A DNA stretch of 64,000 nucleotides from Streptomyces sp. IMTB 2501 (GCF_001953885.1 NZ_MQUS01000013.1:1-64000), one strand, 5' to 3'. Counted from the stretch's first letter, positions 23,381 through 32,801 are shown. Numbers and translations are program-made. Notes: a model not told the origin generated them from the sequence alone.

Positions 23381-24652
23381 TCAGCGAACCGTTGGCCGGT
23401 CCTCCTCCGCTTTGCGGGTCGGCGGTGTACGCGAGAGGAACAGGCCGAAGACCGGCGGCTGGGCCTGGAGGAGTTCCAGGCGACCGCCGTCGGCCTCGGC
23501 GAGATCCCGGGCGACGGCCAGGCCGATCCCTGTGGAGTTCCGTCCGCTGATCGTCCGCTCGAAGATCCGCGCGCCGAGGTCGGCCGGGACACCGGGACCC
23601 TCGTCGGTGACCTCGACCACGGCCTGGTTGCCGGTGACCCGGGTGCGCAGCGCGACCGTGCCGCCACCGTGCATCAGGGAGTTCTCGATCAGCGCGGCCA
23701 GTACCTGGGCGACCGCCCCCGGCGTGCCGACGGCCTGCAGATGCCGCTTGCCGGAGCTGACGATGGCCCGGCCGGAGCTGCGGTAGGCGGGCCGCCACTC
23801 GGCGAGCTGCTGCTGGATGACCTCGTCCAGGTCGAAGGTGACGGCGGAGCCGGTGCGCGGGTCGCGGGAGTTCGTCAGCAGCCGCTCGACCACGTCCGTG
23901 AGCCGCTCGACCTGGGTGAGCGCGACGTTCGCCTCTTCCTTCACGATGTCCGGGTCGTCGGTGAGGGTGATCTCCTCAAGCCGCATGGACAGCGCGGTCA
24001 GCGGGGTGCGCAGCTGGTGGGAGGCATCGGCGGCCAGCCGCCGCTCGGCCGTCAGCATGCGGCCGATGCGCTCGGCGGAGGAGTCCAGCACATCGGCGAC
24101 CCGGTCCAGCTCGGGGACGCCGTACCGCTTGTGCCGGGGGCGGGGGTCGCCGGAGCCGAGCCGCTCGGCGGTCTCCGCGAGGTCGGTCAGCGGGGAGGCG
24201 AGCCGATTGGCCTGCCGTACCGCGAGCAGGACGGCAGCGACCACCGCGAGCAGCGCCACCAGACCGATGACCAGCAGGGTCCGGCCGACCTCGCGGGTCA
24301 CCGCGGAGCGCGGCTCCTGCACGCTGACCGTCTCGCCCTCCTCGCCCTGCTGGGTGGCGTGAATCACGTCACCCTGTGGCTTGGTGCCGATCTCGATCGG
24401 GTCATGGCCCGGCATGCGGATCACCGCGTACTGGTCCTTGCTGACCGGGTTGCGCAGCACCTCCGCGTTGACGTTCTCCGCGGCGAGGATCCTGCTGTCC
24501 ACGATGCTGGCCAGCCGTACCGCCTCGGAATCCACCCGCTCCTGAGCGCTGTTGCTGATCGTCCGCGACTCGACGATCACCAGCGAGATGCCGAAGACGC
24601 CGATCACGACGAGGACGACGGCGAGGGTGGACTGGATGAGACGTCGACGCAT
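23381..24652 (-). CDS. Sensor histidine kinase (OmpR-partner type)
   Basis: 423 residues: membrane helix ~8-28, extracytoplasmic loop, second helix ~125-145, HAMP, H-box with phospho-acceptor H212 (DASHQLRTPLTAL), then N, G1 and G2 boxes (ALIENSLMHG, DEGPGVP, GIGLAVARDLAEADGG). It phosphorylates the response regulator encoded 42 bases upstream. The sensed signal is not evident. Confidence 0.93.
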   Translation of the reverse strand: MRRRLIQSTLAVVLVVIGVFGISLVIVESRTISNSAQERVDSEAVRLASIVDSRILAAENVNAEVLRNPVSKDQYAVIRMPGHDPIEIGTKPQGDVIHATQQGEEGETVSVQEPRSAVTREVGRTLLVIGLVALLAVVAAVLLAVRQANRLASPLTDLAETAERLGSGDPRPRHKRYGVPELDRVADVLDSSAERIGRMLTAERRLAADASHQLRTPLTALSMRLEEITLTDDPDIVKEEANVALTQVERLTDVVERLLTNSRDPRTGSAVTFDLDEVIQQQLAEWRPAYRSSGRAIVSSGKRHLQAVGTPGAVAQVLAALIENSLMHGGGTVALRTRVTGNQAVVEVTDEGPGVPADLGARIFERTISGRNSTGIGLAVARDLAEADGGRLELLQAQPPVFGLFLSRTPPTRKAEEDRPTVR

Positions 24653-24694
24653 GTTCCGTTACCTGGGGTGATCGCTGGGCCCCGGGGGAGGGGC

Positions 24695-25372
24695 TCAGCT
24701 CTTTTCGAAGCGGAAGCCCACGCCGCGGACCGTCGCGATGTACCGGGGGTTCGCCGCGTCGTCGCCGAGCTTCTTGCGCAGCCACGAGATGTGCATGTCG
24801 AGGGTCTTCGTGGACGACCACCACGTGGTGTCCCAGACCTCGCGCATCAGCTGGTCGCGGGTCACGACCCGGCCGGCGTCCCGCACCAGCACCCGCAGCA
24901 GGTCGAACTCCTTGGCGGTGAGCTGCAGTTCCTCGTCGCCCATCCACGCCCGGTGCGACTCGACGTCGATCCGCACTCCGTGCGTGGCCGGCGGCTGCTG
25001 CGGCTCCGCGGCGCCGCGCCGGAGCAGCGCCCGCACCCGGGCGAGCAGTTCGGCGAGCCGGAAGGGCTTGGTGACGTAGTCGTCGGCGCCCGCGTCGAGG
25101 CCGACGACGGTGTCCACCTCGTCGGCCCGCGCGGTCAGGATGAGGATCGGCACGGTGTGGCCGTCGGCCCGCAGCCGGCGGGCGACCTCCAGGCCGTCCA
25201 TGCCGGGCAGGCCCAGGTCCAGTACGACCAGATCGACGCCGCCCTGCATTCCGGCGTCGAGCGCGCTGGGTCCGTCCTCGCGCACCTCGACCTCGTAACC
25301 TTCCCGGCGCAGGGCGCGAGCCAGCGGCTCCGAGATGGACGCGTCGTCCTCGGCGAGCAGTACACGGGTCAT
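24695..25372 (-). CDS. OmpR/PhoB-family response regulator
   Basis: 225 residues. The receiver domain has acidic pocket EDD, phospho-acceptor D52 (LVVLDLGLPG), T80 and K102 (YVTKPF). A winged-helix DNA-binding domain follows (LQLTAKEFDLLRVLVRDAGRVV, KTLDMHISWLRKKLGDD). It forms an operon with the kinase gene and likely autoregulates it. Confidence 0.94.
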   Translation of the reverse strand: MTRVLLAEDDASISEPLARALRREGYEVEVREDGPSALDAGMQGGVDLVVLDLGLPGMDGLEVARRLRADGHTVPILILTARADEVDTVVGLDAGADDYVTKPFRLAELLARVRALLRRGAAEPQQPPATHGVRIDVESHRAWMGDEELQLTAKEFDLLRVLVRDAGRVVTRDQLMREVWDTTWWSSTKTLDMHISWLRKKLGDDAANPRYIATVRGVGFRFEKS

Positions 25373-25866
25373 GAGGTGATGGTAGACCGCCCGCGTACGG
25401 TGCTGGGGTGTGATCGCTTACAGGAACTCTTACCTTCGTACGCTGCTGGTACGAACCATTGCTCTGGGGATGCGATCGTAGGAAGGACCTTCGAATGCGG
25501 TCCTGCGGTTCCGCCGACACCTGTGATCCGCGTCTCAAGTCCTTCCATATCCGGCGGTGTCCTGCCGTATGGTGACCTGAACGCCTGTAGCACACCGGGG
25601 ACCTTTGGCGAGCAGTTGACGCTGAGGGTCTCTTTTGTGTGCGGGCTGATCACGATCAGCCTTGAAAGGAATGACCTCTGGCCGGGCTCCGGACGCATCG
25701 ACGCGTCACGTGGCGTGGATCCCGGTGGTCGCCGTCCACCGCCTCCGCGATCCGGAGACGGACTCCCCCTGGGCGTGGGGGTGGATGACCGACCTGCCGG
25801 TGCCGGCCACACCCCCACCGGGCGCGCCACGCTCCAGCAGCGCGTCCCGACCAGCAAGGAACGACC
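25373..25866. other. Long leader/promoter region of the POT transporter
   Basis: These 494 bases separate divergent genes. A perfect 8-bp palindrome, GGCTGATC-AC-GATCAGCC (25644-25661), lies 205 bases before the transporter start, directly followed by an AAGGA-ATG that opens an out-of-frame reading frame running into the transporter gene. The palindrome could be an operator. I saw no other clear structure. Confidence 0.4.
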
Positions 25867-27369
25867 ATGGCGTCCAGCCTGACGAAGGACTCGGTCCGCC
25901 CGGGCACCCCCGGCTCCGAGAAGACCTTCTTCGGCCACCCCCGCGGCCTGGCCACTCTCTTCATGACCGAGATGTGGGAGCGGTTCAGCTTCTACGGCAT
26001 GAGGGCTCTGCTCGTCCTGTACTTGGTCGCCCCGGCGTCCAAGGGCGGGCTCGCCTTCGCCGCCGCCACCGGCGCGGCGATCTACTCGGTGTACAACGCC
26101 ACCGTCTACCTGCTGGCCATGCCGGGCGGCTGGATCGGTGACCGGCTCTGGGGTCCGCGCAAGACCGTGGCGATCGCCGGCACGATCATCATGATCGGCC
26201 ACTTCCTGCTCGCCGTGCCGGTCAAGGCGTCCTTCTTCGTCGGCCTGGTCTTCATCGCCGTCGGCTCGGGTCTGCTGAAGGCCAACATCTCCACGATGGT
26301 CGGCCACCTCTACCCGGACCGGAACGACGCGCGCCGCGACGGCGCCTTCACGGTCTTCTACATGGGCATCAACCTGGGCGCCTTCGTCGCCCCGCTGCTC
26401 ATCGGCTGGGTCGCCGACGCCACCAACTGGCACTTCGGCTTCGCGCTGGCGGGTGTGGGCATGGCGCTGGGCCTGACCCAGTACGTGCTCGGCACGCGCC
26501 ACCTGAGCCCGATCAGCAGCGAGGTGCCGCAGCCGGTGGACGCCGCCGAGCGGTCCGCCCTGCTGAAGAAGGCGGGTCTGTGGGCCGCGGCCGCTGCGGT
26601 CTTCTACGGCGTCGTGGTCGCCACCGGCTCCTTCACGATCGACTGGGTCCTGTGGCCGCTGTCCCTGGCGGGTCTGGCGCTGCCGGCCTTCTACTTCACC
26701 CGGATGCGCCGGGACAAGGACCTCACGGCGGACGACAAGTCCAAGATCACCGGCTACGTCTGGTTCTTCGTCGTCGCCGCGGTCTTCTGGATGATCTACG
26801 ACCAGTCCGGCTCGACGCTGAACCTGTTCGCCAGCGACCACACCGCGAACAAGCTGTGGAGCTTCGGCTTCCCGGCCAGTTGGTTCCAGTCGCTGAACCC
26901 GCTCTTCGTCATGGCCCTCGCTCCCGTGATCGCGGCCCTGTGGATCAAGCTGGGCCGGCGCAACCCGAGCACCACGGTCAAGTTCGCCCTCGGTCTCTTC
27001 GGCATCGGTGTCTCCTTCGGCGTGATGATGCTGGCCATGGCCTCCGCCTCCGGCAATGCGAAGGTCACCCCGCTGTGGCTGTGCTCCGTCTACCTGATCC
27101 AGACGGTGGCCGAGCTGTGCCTGTCCCCCGTCGGCCTGTCGGTCACCACCAAGCTGGCGCCGCAGAAGTACGCGAGCCAGATGATGGGTCTGTGGTTCCT
27201 GGCGGTCACCGCCGGCGACTGCCTGGCCGCGCTGACCCAGCTCGCCATCGGGGACTCGTTCCTGTCGACGACGTCCTTCGCGATCCAGGGCGTGATCGCC
27301 GCCGTGGGTGGCCTGGGCTTCATCGCCTACCGCAAGAAGGTCATCAGGCTCATGGGCGACGTGCACTGA
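25867..27369 (+). CDS. POT-family (PTR2) proton-dependent oligopeptide transporter
   Basis: 500 residues with the PTR2 signature in helix 1 (MTEMWERFSFYGMRALLVLYL) and FYMGINLGAFVAPLLIGWVAD, plus about 14 hydrophobic helices. It imports di- and tripeptides with protons. The start at 25867 follows AGGAACGACC. A strong inverted repeat terminates it. Confidence 0.93.
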   Translation: MASSLTKDSVRPGTPGSEKTFFGHPRGLATLFMTEMWERFSFYGMRALLVLYLVAPASKGGLAFAAATGAAIYSVYNATVYLLAMPGGWIGDRLWGPRKTVAIAGTIIMIGHFLLAVPVKASFFVGLVFIAVGSGLLKANISTMVGHLYPDRNDARRDGAFTVFYMGINLGAFVAPLLIGWVADATNWHFGFALAGVGMALGLTQYVLGTRHLSPISSEVPQPVDAAERSALLKKAGLWAAAAAVFYGVVVATGSFTIDWVLWPLSLAGLALPAFYFTRMRRDKDLTADDKSKITGYVWFFVVAAVFWMIYDQSGSTLNLFASDHTANKLWSFGFPASWFQSLNPLFVMALAPVIAALWIKLGRRNPSTTVKFALGLFGIGVSFGVMMLAMASASGNAKVTPLWLCSVYLIQTVAELCLSPVGLSVTTKLAPQKYASQMMGLWFLAVTAGDCLAALTQLAIGDSFLSTTSFAIQGVIAAVGGLGFIAYRKKVIRLMGDVH

Positions 27370-27401
27370 TCTCCGTGCGCTGACACCACAACGGCACACA
27401 A

Positions 27402-27438
27402 CGAAGGCTGCCCGGGAACATCTCCCGGGCAGCCTTCG
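27402..27438. terminator. Bidirectional hairpin terminator
   Basis: CGAAGGCTGCCCGGGA and TCTCCCGGGCAGCCTTCG form a 15-16-bp perfect stem with a short loop between the convergent transporter and small secreted-protein genes. Confidence 0.9.
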
Positions 27439-27469
27439 TGTTGGTCAGCGCCTGAACGCGGTCAGCGCT

Positions 27470-27655
27470 TCAGCCGCACTTCACGCCCCACAGGGCGGCG
27501 ACGGCGCAGCCGAGGGCGTAACCGCCCTGACCGCTCTGCCACTTGCCCGGCGAGTTCTCACCGTATCCGGCAGCGCTGGCCGTGCCCGCGCTGCCGAGGG
27601 CGATGGCACCGGCCAGGGTCAGAGCTGCGAGAGCCCCCGTGAACTTCTTGCGCAT
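27470..27655 (-). CDS. Small secreted protein
   Basis: 61 residues from ATG at 27655, next to GGGGAG. A signal peptide (MRKKFTGALAALTLAGAIAL, cleavage after ASA) leaves a ~30-residue mature peptide, AGYGENSPGKWQ...GCAVAALWGVKCG, with two Cys that could form a disulfide. I do not recognise the family. It could be a surface peptide or a small antimicrobial-like product. Confidence 0.7.
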   Translation of the reverse strand: MRKKFTGALAALTLAGAIALGSAGTASAAGYGENSPGKWQSGQGGYALGCAVAALWGVKCG

Positions 27656-27849
27656 GATTCTCCCCATAAGAGCCGGACTGCCCGCTGATGCACCTCTGGT
27701 CAGGAGATCACGGAAGGACAGCCGGATTTACCTTGTCCGGAAACAGCCGCTGAATGGCTTGTTCCGGGATGGAAACCTAGCCTCATACGGGATCAGCATG
27801 CCAGTCGAAGTCGGCGTTCTGAGCAACATTTGAGGTCCGTTTCCCGAGG

Positions 27850-29145
27850 TCAGCGCGTCGGTCGCCGCGGCATGAACGTGAACACCGCCGCTCCCAGCAG
27901 GATCGCCGTGCCCGACACCAGACCGAGGGCCTCCAGAGCGCCGTGGTCGCTCGCACCGGTCTGGGCGAGGCCGCCGGAGCCGCTGCTGCTGCCGCCCGTG
28001 CCGCTGCCGCCGGTCGTGCCACCGGAGGTGGACGTTCCGCCGGACGAGCCGCCCGGCTGCCCGCTGGTGTCCAGGGTGAGCGAGACTGCGGTCTTGGTCG
28101 GTGTGCAGGTCGTGGTCGTGCCGAGCGCCTTGACCGTCAGGACGCCCGGGGACAGGGTCGAACTGCCGCTCGCGCCGGGCTTGTAGGTGCCGGTGAGATC
28201 CGGGATCTCGATCGGGTCGCCGGACTTGATGGGCTTGGCGTTCGTCGGCCCCTCCACATGCACGGTGCCCTTGTCGGCGCCGCCCAGCACCACCTCCATG
28301 GACGGCTTCACGGAGTTCGCCGGGATGTCGGCGGGGCTGTTCATCACCGACTTCTTGAACTGCACGGTGACGCCGAAGTCCCCGCCGTTCTTCCTGGCGT
28401 TGATCTGCACCGGCGAGGTCGCGTTCTTGTCGCCGATCGGGGTCCTGCAGGCGTAGGGGATCTGCACCTCCTTGCCGGTGAAGTCGGTCTGGCCGCCGCT
28501 GCCGCCGGAGGACGTGGCCGTGGGGGTGGCCGAACCGGTGGGCGTGCTCGACTGGGTCGGGGTGGTCGTCGGGGTCTGGGTCGGCGTCGTGGTGGGTGTG
28601 CCGCCGCCACCGCCCGTCACCTGGACCGTCGCCGCCTTCTGCACGGTCTCCTTGGGCGTGCACTTGGTGTCCGTGGACATCGCGTTGACGGTGTACGCGT
28701 CCGGGGTCAGCGTCACCTCGCCGGCCGTCGTCAGCTTGATGCTGCCCTTCATGTCGGACAGCACCATGTCGCCGCCCTTGGGGATCGCCGGGTTCTGCCG
28801 CGGCCCCTGCATCGCGATGTCGGCGACCTGCGCGCCGGCCGCCTTGAGCACGCCGGACGGCTGGACCGAGTTCGCGGGCAGGTCGATGATGTCGGGGTTC
28901 TTGGACGCGGCCTGGACGAACTTCCAGACGACGTTCACGGTGTCGCCCACCTTCGCCGTGGCCGGCGCGGTGATCTCGACCTTGGTGGTGCCGTCGACGG
29001 GGCTGATGCCCGCCGGCGGCACACAGTGGGTGGCGAACGCCACCTCGGCCGCCTGCGCGGGGGCCGCGGCGAGGCCCAGCAGGACGCCCGCACCGCTCAG
29101 CGCCAGCGCGGCGCCCGCGGCCGTACCTCTCCTTCGGATGCTCAC
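27850..29145 (-). CDS. Sortase-anchored surface protein (LAQTG)
   Basis: 431 residues from GTG at 29145. A signal peptide precedes two similar β-rich domains, each with a conserved pattern (PANSVxPS, a Cys pair and KALGTTTTCTPT or NAMSTDTKCTPKE) separated by a Thr/Pro-rich linker. A Gly/Ser-rich stretch, LAQTG, a membrane helix and a basic tail (PRRPTR) follow. It should be attached to peptidoglycan by a class E-type sortase, which prefers LAxTG. It is the last gene of a three-gene GTGA-coupled operon. Confidence 0.88.
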   Translation of the reverse strand: MSIRRRGTAAGAALALSGAGVLLGLAAAPAQAAEVAFATHCVPPAGISPVDGTTKVEITAPATAKVGDTVNVVWKFVQAASKNPDIIDLPANSVQPSGVLKAAGAQVADIAMQGPRQNPAIPKGGDMVLSDMKGSIKLTTAGEVTLTPDAYTVNAMSTDTKCTPKETVQKAATVQVTGGGGGTPTTTPTQTPTTTPTQSSTPTGSATPTATSSGGSGGQTDFTGKEVQIPYACRTPIGDKNATSPVQINARKNGGDFGVTVQFKKSVMNSPADIPANSVKPSMEVVLGGADKGTVHVEGPTNAKPIKSGDPIEIPDLTGTYKPGASGSSTLSPGVLTVKALGTTTTCTPTKTAVSLTLDTSGQPGGSSGGTSTSGGTTGGSGTGGSSSGSGGLAQTGASDHGALEALGLVSGTAILLGAAVFTFMPRRPTR

Positions 29146-30248
29146 GTGGGTCGTCCCTTCCTGGTGGGAGTCGTAGGACTCGTCGGGCTGTCGGGGTGCG
29201 GTGCGGAGAGCCGGCCGGCCGGGTCGCCCGGGACGGAGTCCTGGGCGAACCACGGCAGGGTCGGGGTCGAGGGGGGCGGTTCAGCGGTGCGAGAGCGCGG
29301 CAGCGACAGCGGCAGCCGCAGGGCGGGCCGGCGCAGTCGCCGGTGGGCACTGCGGGAAGCGCCGCCCGGGCGGCGGGGCCGTACCCGGTCCACCACGGCC
29401 ATGCCGATACGGAACAGCGCGGCCGGTACGACCACGCAGAGCAGGAGCCAGAACAGCGTCACGCCCCAGGGGCGGCCCACGCCCCACGGCTGTTCGGCGA
29501 GGACCTTGCCGTCGTACTTCAGGGAGACGGTGTAGTCGCCGTGGGCCCCGGCGGACAGCTCGACGGGCAGGCTGACCTCGGCCTTCCTGCCGGGCGCCAG
29601 GGTGCCGTGCCACTGCCGGTCGTCCCACTGCGGGGCGAAGACGCCGTGCGCGGAGCCGACCTGGAAGAGGGGGTCCTTGATCGTGCCGGTGCCGGAGTTG
29701 CCCACGGTGAAGACCAGGGCGCGGCTCGGCGGGGCGCCGAACCAGGTCAGCAGGGAGCCGGAGCCGGTCAGCCGGGTGTCGGACAGGACCGACAGCCGGC
29801 CGTCGGTGTTCTCGGCGGGCAGCGGGGCGACGGGATGCCCGGCGACGTCGAGCACGGCATCCGCCTCCGCCTTCGCGCCGGTGACCGTGGCCACGTGCAC
29901 CACACAGGGGCAGGGCACGGGCGGTTCGGCGACCGGGAGTTCCTTGCTGAAGGCGCCCTTGGCATCGGTGGTCACGGCCCGGCCGTCGCCGTTGGCACAG
30001 GAGTTGGTGCCGCCGATGACACCCCGGGACGGTGTGGCCTGCCCACACACCAACAGCATCAGCAGCGTGTGCGGCCGCCAACCAGTGCCGGTGGCGGTGA
30101 TCGAGCCGCCGGTCCCGGCCTGGGCCGCCGACAGCTTCACGACCGGCCCGTCCACGGCGGTCGCCGGGCCCGCGAGCGGCAACAGCAGCAGCGCGAACGC
30201 CGCCACCAATGCCGCCGAAACCCGCAAGATCCTTGCCTTCCCGCTCAC
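29142..30248 (-). CDS. Secreted/membrane-anchored protein of the surface operon
   Basis: 368 residues from GTG at 30248. A signal peptide (VSAALVAAFALLLLPLAGPATA) is followed by an exported β-rich region with two CxC-like Cys groups (VPCPCVVHV and CGQ/NSCANGDG), a membrane helix (GVTLFWLLLCVVVPAALFRIGM) and a basic, Pro-rich cytoplasmic tail. The start overlaps the previous stop (GTGA) and its stop overlaps the LAQTG gene the same way. Its role is probably assembly or anchoring of the neighbour. Confidence 0.82.
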   Translation of the reverse strand: MSGKARILRVSAALVAAFALLLLPLAGPATAVDGPVVKLSAAQAGTGGSITATGTGWRPHTLLMLLVCGQATPSRGVIGGTNSCANGDGRAVTTDAKGAFSKELPVAEPPVPCPCVVHVATVTGAKAEADAVLDVAGHPVAPLPAENTDGRLSVLSDTRLTGSGSLLTWFGAPPSRALVFTVGNSGTGTIKDPLFQVGSAHGVFAPQWDDRQWHGTLAPGRKAEVSLPVELSAGAHGDYTVSLKYDGKVLAEQPWGVGRPWGVTLFWLLLCVVVPAALFRIGMAVVDRVRPRRPGGASRSAHRRLRRPALRLPLSLPRSRTAEPPPSTPTLPWFAQDSVPGDPAGRLSAPHPDSPTSPTTPTRKGRPT

Positions 30249-31270
30249 TTCACCGCGCCTTCCGTGAACGCACCACCGGGCCACAGATCCTCGGCAGCGA
30301 CAGCGCCGTCGCAAGGGCCACCTGCCGTCGCACCGTCTGATGCCGGAACACCGGACGCCGATCCGGCTGATGCCGGGCCCTCCGGCGTCGGGTCGCCTGA
30401 CCGTGCGCCGCGTCGGCGGCGGACAGCGAGCAGCGCGGCCGTCCCGGTGAGCAGGGCGGCGGCCGCGCCCGTCACCGTCGGCCACGGTATGAATCGGACC
30501 GACGCGGTTGCCGTGTCGTGGGCACCACCGGGGGCCGTGACCGTCAGCCGTACGTCGACGGCGTCCAGCGCGGGGCGATCGGGCCAGGGCTCGGTGAGCT
30601 TCAGCCGGACACCCGGGCGCAGGTGAACGGGAAGGGTGCGGGGCGCGCGGTCCAGGACCCGGCCGAGCACGCCGTCCGCGCGCACCGCGAGCCTCGGCAC
30701 AAGGACGGTCGTACCCCGGTTGACCAGCTCGTACGTGATGTGGTCGGCGTGTACGGCGAGGTGCTCGACGGTCAGCGCGGCGAGCGCCGGGCCACCGACG
30801 CGCAGCCGGATCGGGACGGTCTCCGTACGTCCCCGCGTGTCCCGCGCGACGACGGCACCGGAACGATCGCCGGGCGCGGCCCCGTTCGGCACCGTCACCG
30901 TGAACGGCACCTCGGCGCGGGTGCGGGCCGGGACGCGTATCCCGTTCCCGGCCTTCTCGGCGAAGACCGTCCGCAGGCCGGTGCCGGACAGCCGTACGAC
31001 GACGGGGGCCCGCCCGGGGTTGGTGACGGACACCGTGTCCTGCAGGACCGTTCCGGGCGGACCCTCGGCGTAGAAGGACGGGCGGCCGCCGCCCGCGGGC
31101 GCGACCGACCAGCCCGTGGCGGCATGGGCGCGGGGTGCGGAGCCCAGCACAGCCCACAGCGCGGCGCACAGGCACAGGGCCGCGGGCAGGGCGGCGCGGG
31201 CCGGGAGCGGTGCGCGGGCCCGGGACGGGCGCCGGTGGCGGGTCAGGGCGCGGGCGGCGACGGACGGCAT
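30245..31270 (-). CDS. DUF916-like/WxL-type exported protein
   Basis: 341 residues from ATG at 31270. A signal peptide ends AHAATGWSVAPAG. The body reads YAEGPPGTVLQDTVSVTNPGRAPVVV and is a β-sandwich of the kind used by DUF916 and DUF3324 proteins that assist cell-surface complexes in Gram-positives. A membrane helix (TVTGAAAALLTGTAALLAV) and a charged tail follow. It opens the surface operon. Confidence 0.8.
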   Translation of the reverse strand: MPSVAARALTRHRRPSRARAPLPARAALPAALCLCAALWAVLGSAPRAHAATGWSVAPAGGGRPSFYAEGPPGTVLQDTVSVTNPGRAPVVVRLSGTGLRTVFAEKAGNGIRVPARTRAEVPFTVTVPNGAAPGDRSGAVVARDTRGRTETVPIRLRVGGPALAALTVEHLAVHADHITYELVNRGTTVLVPRLAVRADGVLGRVLDRAPRTLPVHLRPGVRLKLTEPWPDRPALDAVDVRLTVTAPGGAHDTATASVRFIPWPTVTGAAAALLTGTAALLAVRRRRGARSGDPTPEGPASAGSASGVPASDGATAGGPCDGAVAAEDLWPGGAFTEGAVK

Positions 31271-31880
31271 GGGCGGCTCCAGCGGGTGGCCTGGGGTTCG
31301 GCGAGGACCGACGGCCGAAGGCCGTAGGCCCGGGTTCAGCGAAGGCCGGGGGTCGGGGGTCGGCGGTCCGCGGGCGGCGGTCCGGGGGCGGCGGCCATCG
31401 GTCCGGGGAGCGGCGAAGGCCGAGGGCCGGTGGCCCGTGGGCCGGTGGGCCGTGGGCCGGTGGGCCGTGGGCCGGTGGGCCGTGGGCCGGTGGGCCGTGG
31501 GCCGGTGGGCCGTGGGCCGTGGCCCGAAGGTCGTGGGCCGTGGCCCGAAGGTCGTGGGCCGTGGCCCGAAGGTCGTGGGCCGTGGCCCGAAGGTCGTGGG
31601 CCGTGAGCCGTGAGCCGATGGCCCGAGGGTCGTGGGCCGTGGGCCGGTGGCCGGTGGCCCGAGAGCCGTAGGCCCGTGGCCCGGGGGCCGTTAGCCGGTG
31701 ACCCGAGGCCCGAGGGCCGTGACCCGAGAGCCGTGGGCCGGTGGCCCGAGGCCCGGGGGCCGTGAGCCGGTGACCCGAGGCCCGAGGCCCGGGGGCCGTG
31801 ACCCGAGGCCCGGGGGCCGAGGGCTGTGGGCCGGTGGCCCGGTGGCCGGCGGTCGGCGGTCGGCGGTCGGCGGTCCGGGG
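31271..31880. repeat. GC-rich low-complexity region with minisatellites
   Basis: The 610-bp gap between the surface operon and the LPQTG gene is built from short GGCCGTGGG/GGCCGGTGGG/GGCCCGAGGG words. It includes exact tandem arrays at 31441-31599. Long open frames cross it on both strands in several frames only because the repeats contain no stops. I see no gene. Confidence 0.8.
31441..31599. repeat. Tandem arrays: five 15-bp and four 21-bp exact copies
   Basis: GCCGGTGGGCCGTGG is repeated exactly five times at 31441-31515, then a 21-base unit that begins GCCGTGGCCCGAAGG and ends TCGTGG is repeated exactly four times at 31516-31599. The absence of any base change indicates recent expansion by slippage or unequal exchange, or an unresolved assembly region. 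Confidence 0.9.
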
Positions 31881-32573
31881 TCAGCGGCGGGCCGGCTGGC
31901 CGCGCCGGGTCAGCCAGAGTGCGCCCGCCGCACCGGCGAGGAGCACCGTGCCGCCGAGGGTGCCGAGGGCGATCGCGGAGTCCTCCGGGCCGGTCTGCGG
32001 AAGCTGGCCGCCCGAGGACGACGACGAGGAGGAACCACCGCCCGAGGACGACGAGCCGCCGCCTGCCGCGGTCACGTCCAGGGTCAGCCCCGGTTTCGGG
32101 TCGTTGGTCGGCGTGCACGTCGTCGTCGTACCGAGCGCCTTGATGATGAGCGTGCCCGGCGTGAAGGTGACCTTGCCGGTCTTCTTCGGCGTGTACGTGC
32201 CGCTCAGGTCACTGATCTTGATGGGCGTGTTGGCGGGGATCGCGGCCGCGTTGGGAGGACCGCTGACCGGCAGCGTGCCGCTGTCGGCGCCGCCCAGTTC
32301 GATACTGGCGCTCGGGGTCATCGCGCCCTTGCCCAGCTCGACGGGGCTGGAGGAGACGCCCTTCTGCCAGGACATGGTGATCTTGTAGCCGCTGCCGCTC
32401 CTGACGCCCTGCATGTCGATGGGCGAGACGGCGCTCTTGACACCGATCGGGGTCTGACAGCGGTAGTTGACGTCGACGACATCGGCGTGGGCCGCCGGCG
32501 CGGCCAGCAGCACCGCCGCGCCGGCCAGGGCCGCGGCGGACGCGAGCGCGGCGGTTCGTTTCGGGTACGACAC
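31881..32573 (-). CDS. Sortase-anchored surface protein (LPQTG)
   Basis: 230 residues from GTG at 32573. A signal peptide ends AHADVVDVNYRC. One β-rich domain with two Cys is homologous to the domains of the LAQTG protein at 27850-29145 (both have NYRCQTPIG/YACRTPIG and KALGTTTTCTPT). A Gly/Ser linker, LPQTG, a membrane helix and a basic tail complete it. It is likely anchored by a sortase and looks like a single-domain version of the other protein. Confidence 0.88.
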   Translation of the reverse strand: MSYPKRTAALASAAALAGAAVLLAAPAAHADVVDVNYRCQTPIGVKSAVSPIDMQGVRSGSGYKITMSWQKGVSSSPVELGKGAMTPSASIELGGADSGTLPVSGPPNAAAIPANTPIKISDLSGTYTPKKTGKVTFTPGTLIIKALGTTTTCTPTNDPKPGLTLDVTAAGGGSSSSGGGSSSSSSSGGQLPQTGPEDSAIALGTLGGTVLLAGAAGALWLTRRGQPARR

Positions 32574-32801
32574 GTTCGGTCCACCCCATTCATTCCCGAC
32601 GACAGTTCCTGACGGCGGCGCCGTCCAGCATTCCTGACGACACATCAGATTTGGCCGTCAAGGTACGCCGGGGGTCGTGAGGAAGGAAGACGCGTCACAC
32701 GCCGGAGTTGTGGCGATCCGGCGTGCGCGGCGAGATGCCGGAGTGGAGACGGGGGGCCCGGGAGTCGGCCCGGCCCCCACGAGCTCCCGAGCCCCGGGAC
32801 C

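Noticed and set aside
31516..31599. CRISPR array
   Set aside because: The 21-bp units are directly joined without unique spacers, and no cas gene is present in the window.
31135..32118. Long open frames on both strands across the repeats, encoding GPWAG- and GPRPSGH-type repeats
   Set aside because: They exist only because the repeat units lack stop codons; there are no ribosome sites or domains, and frames are open on both strands at once.
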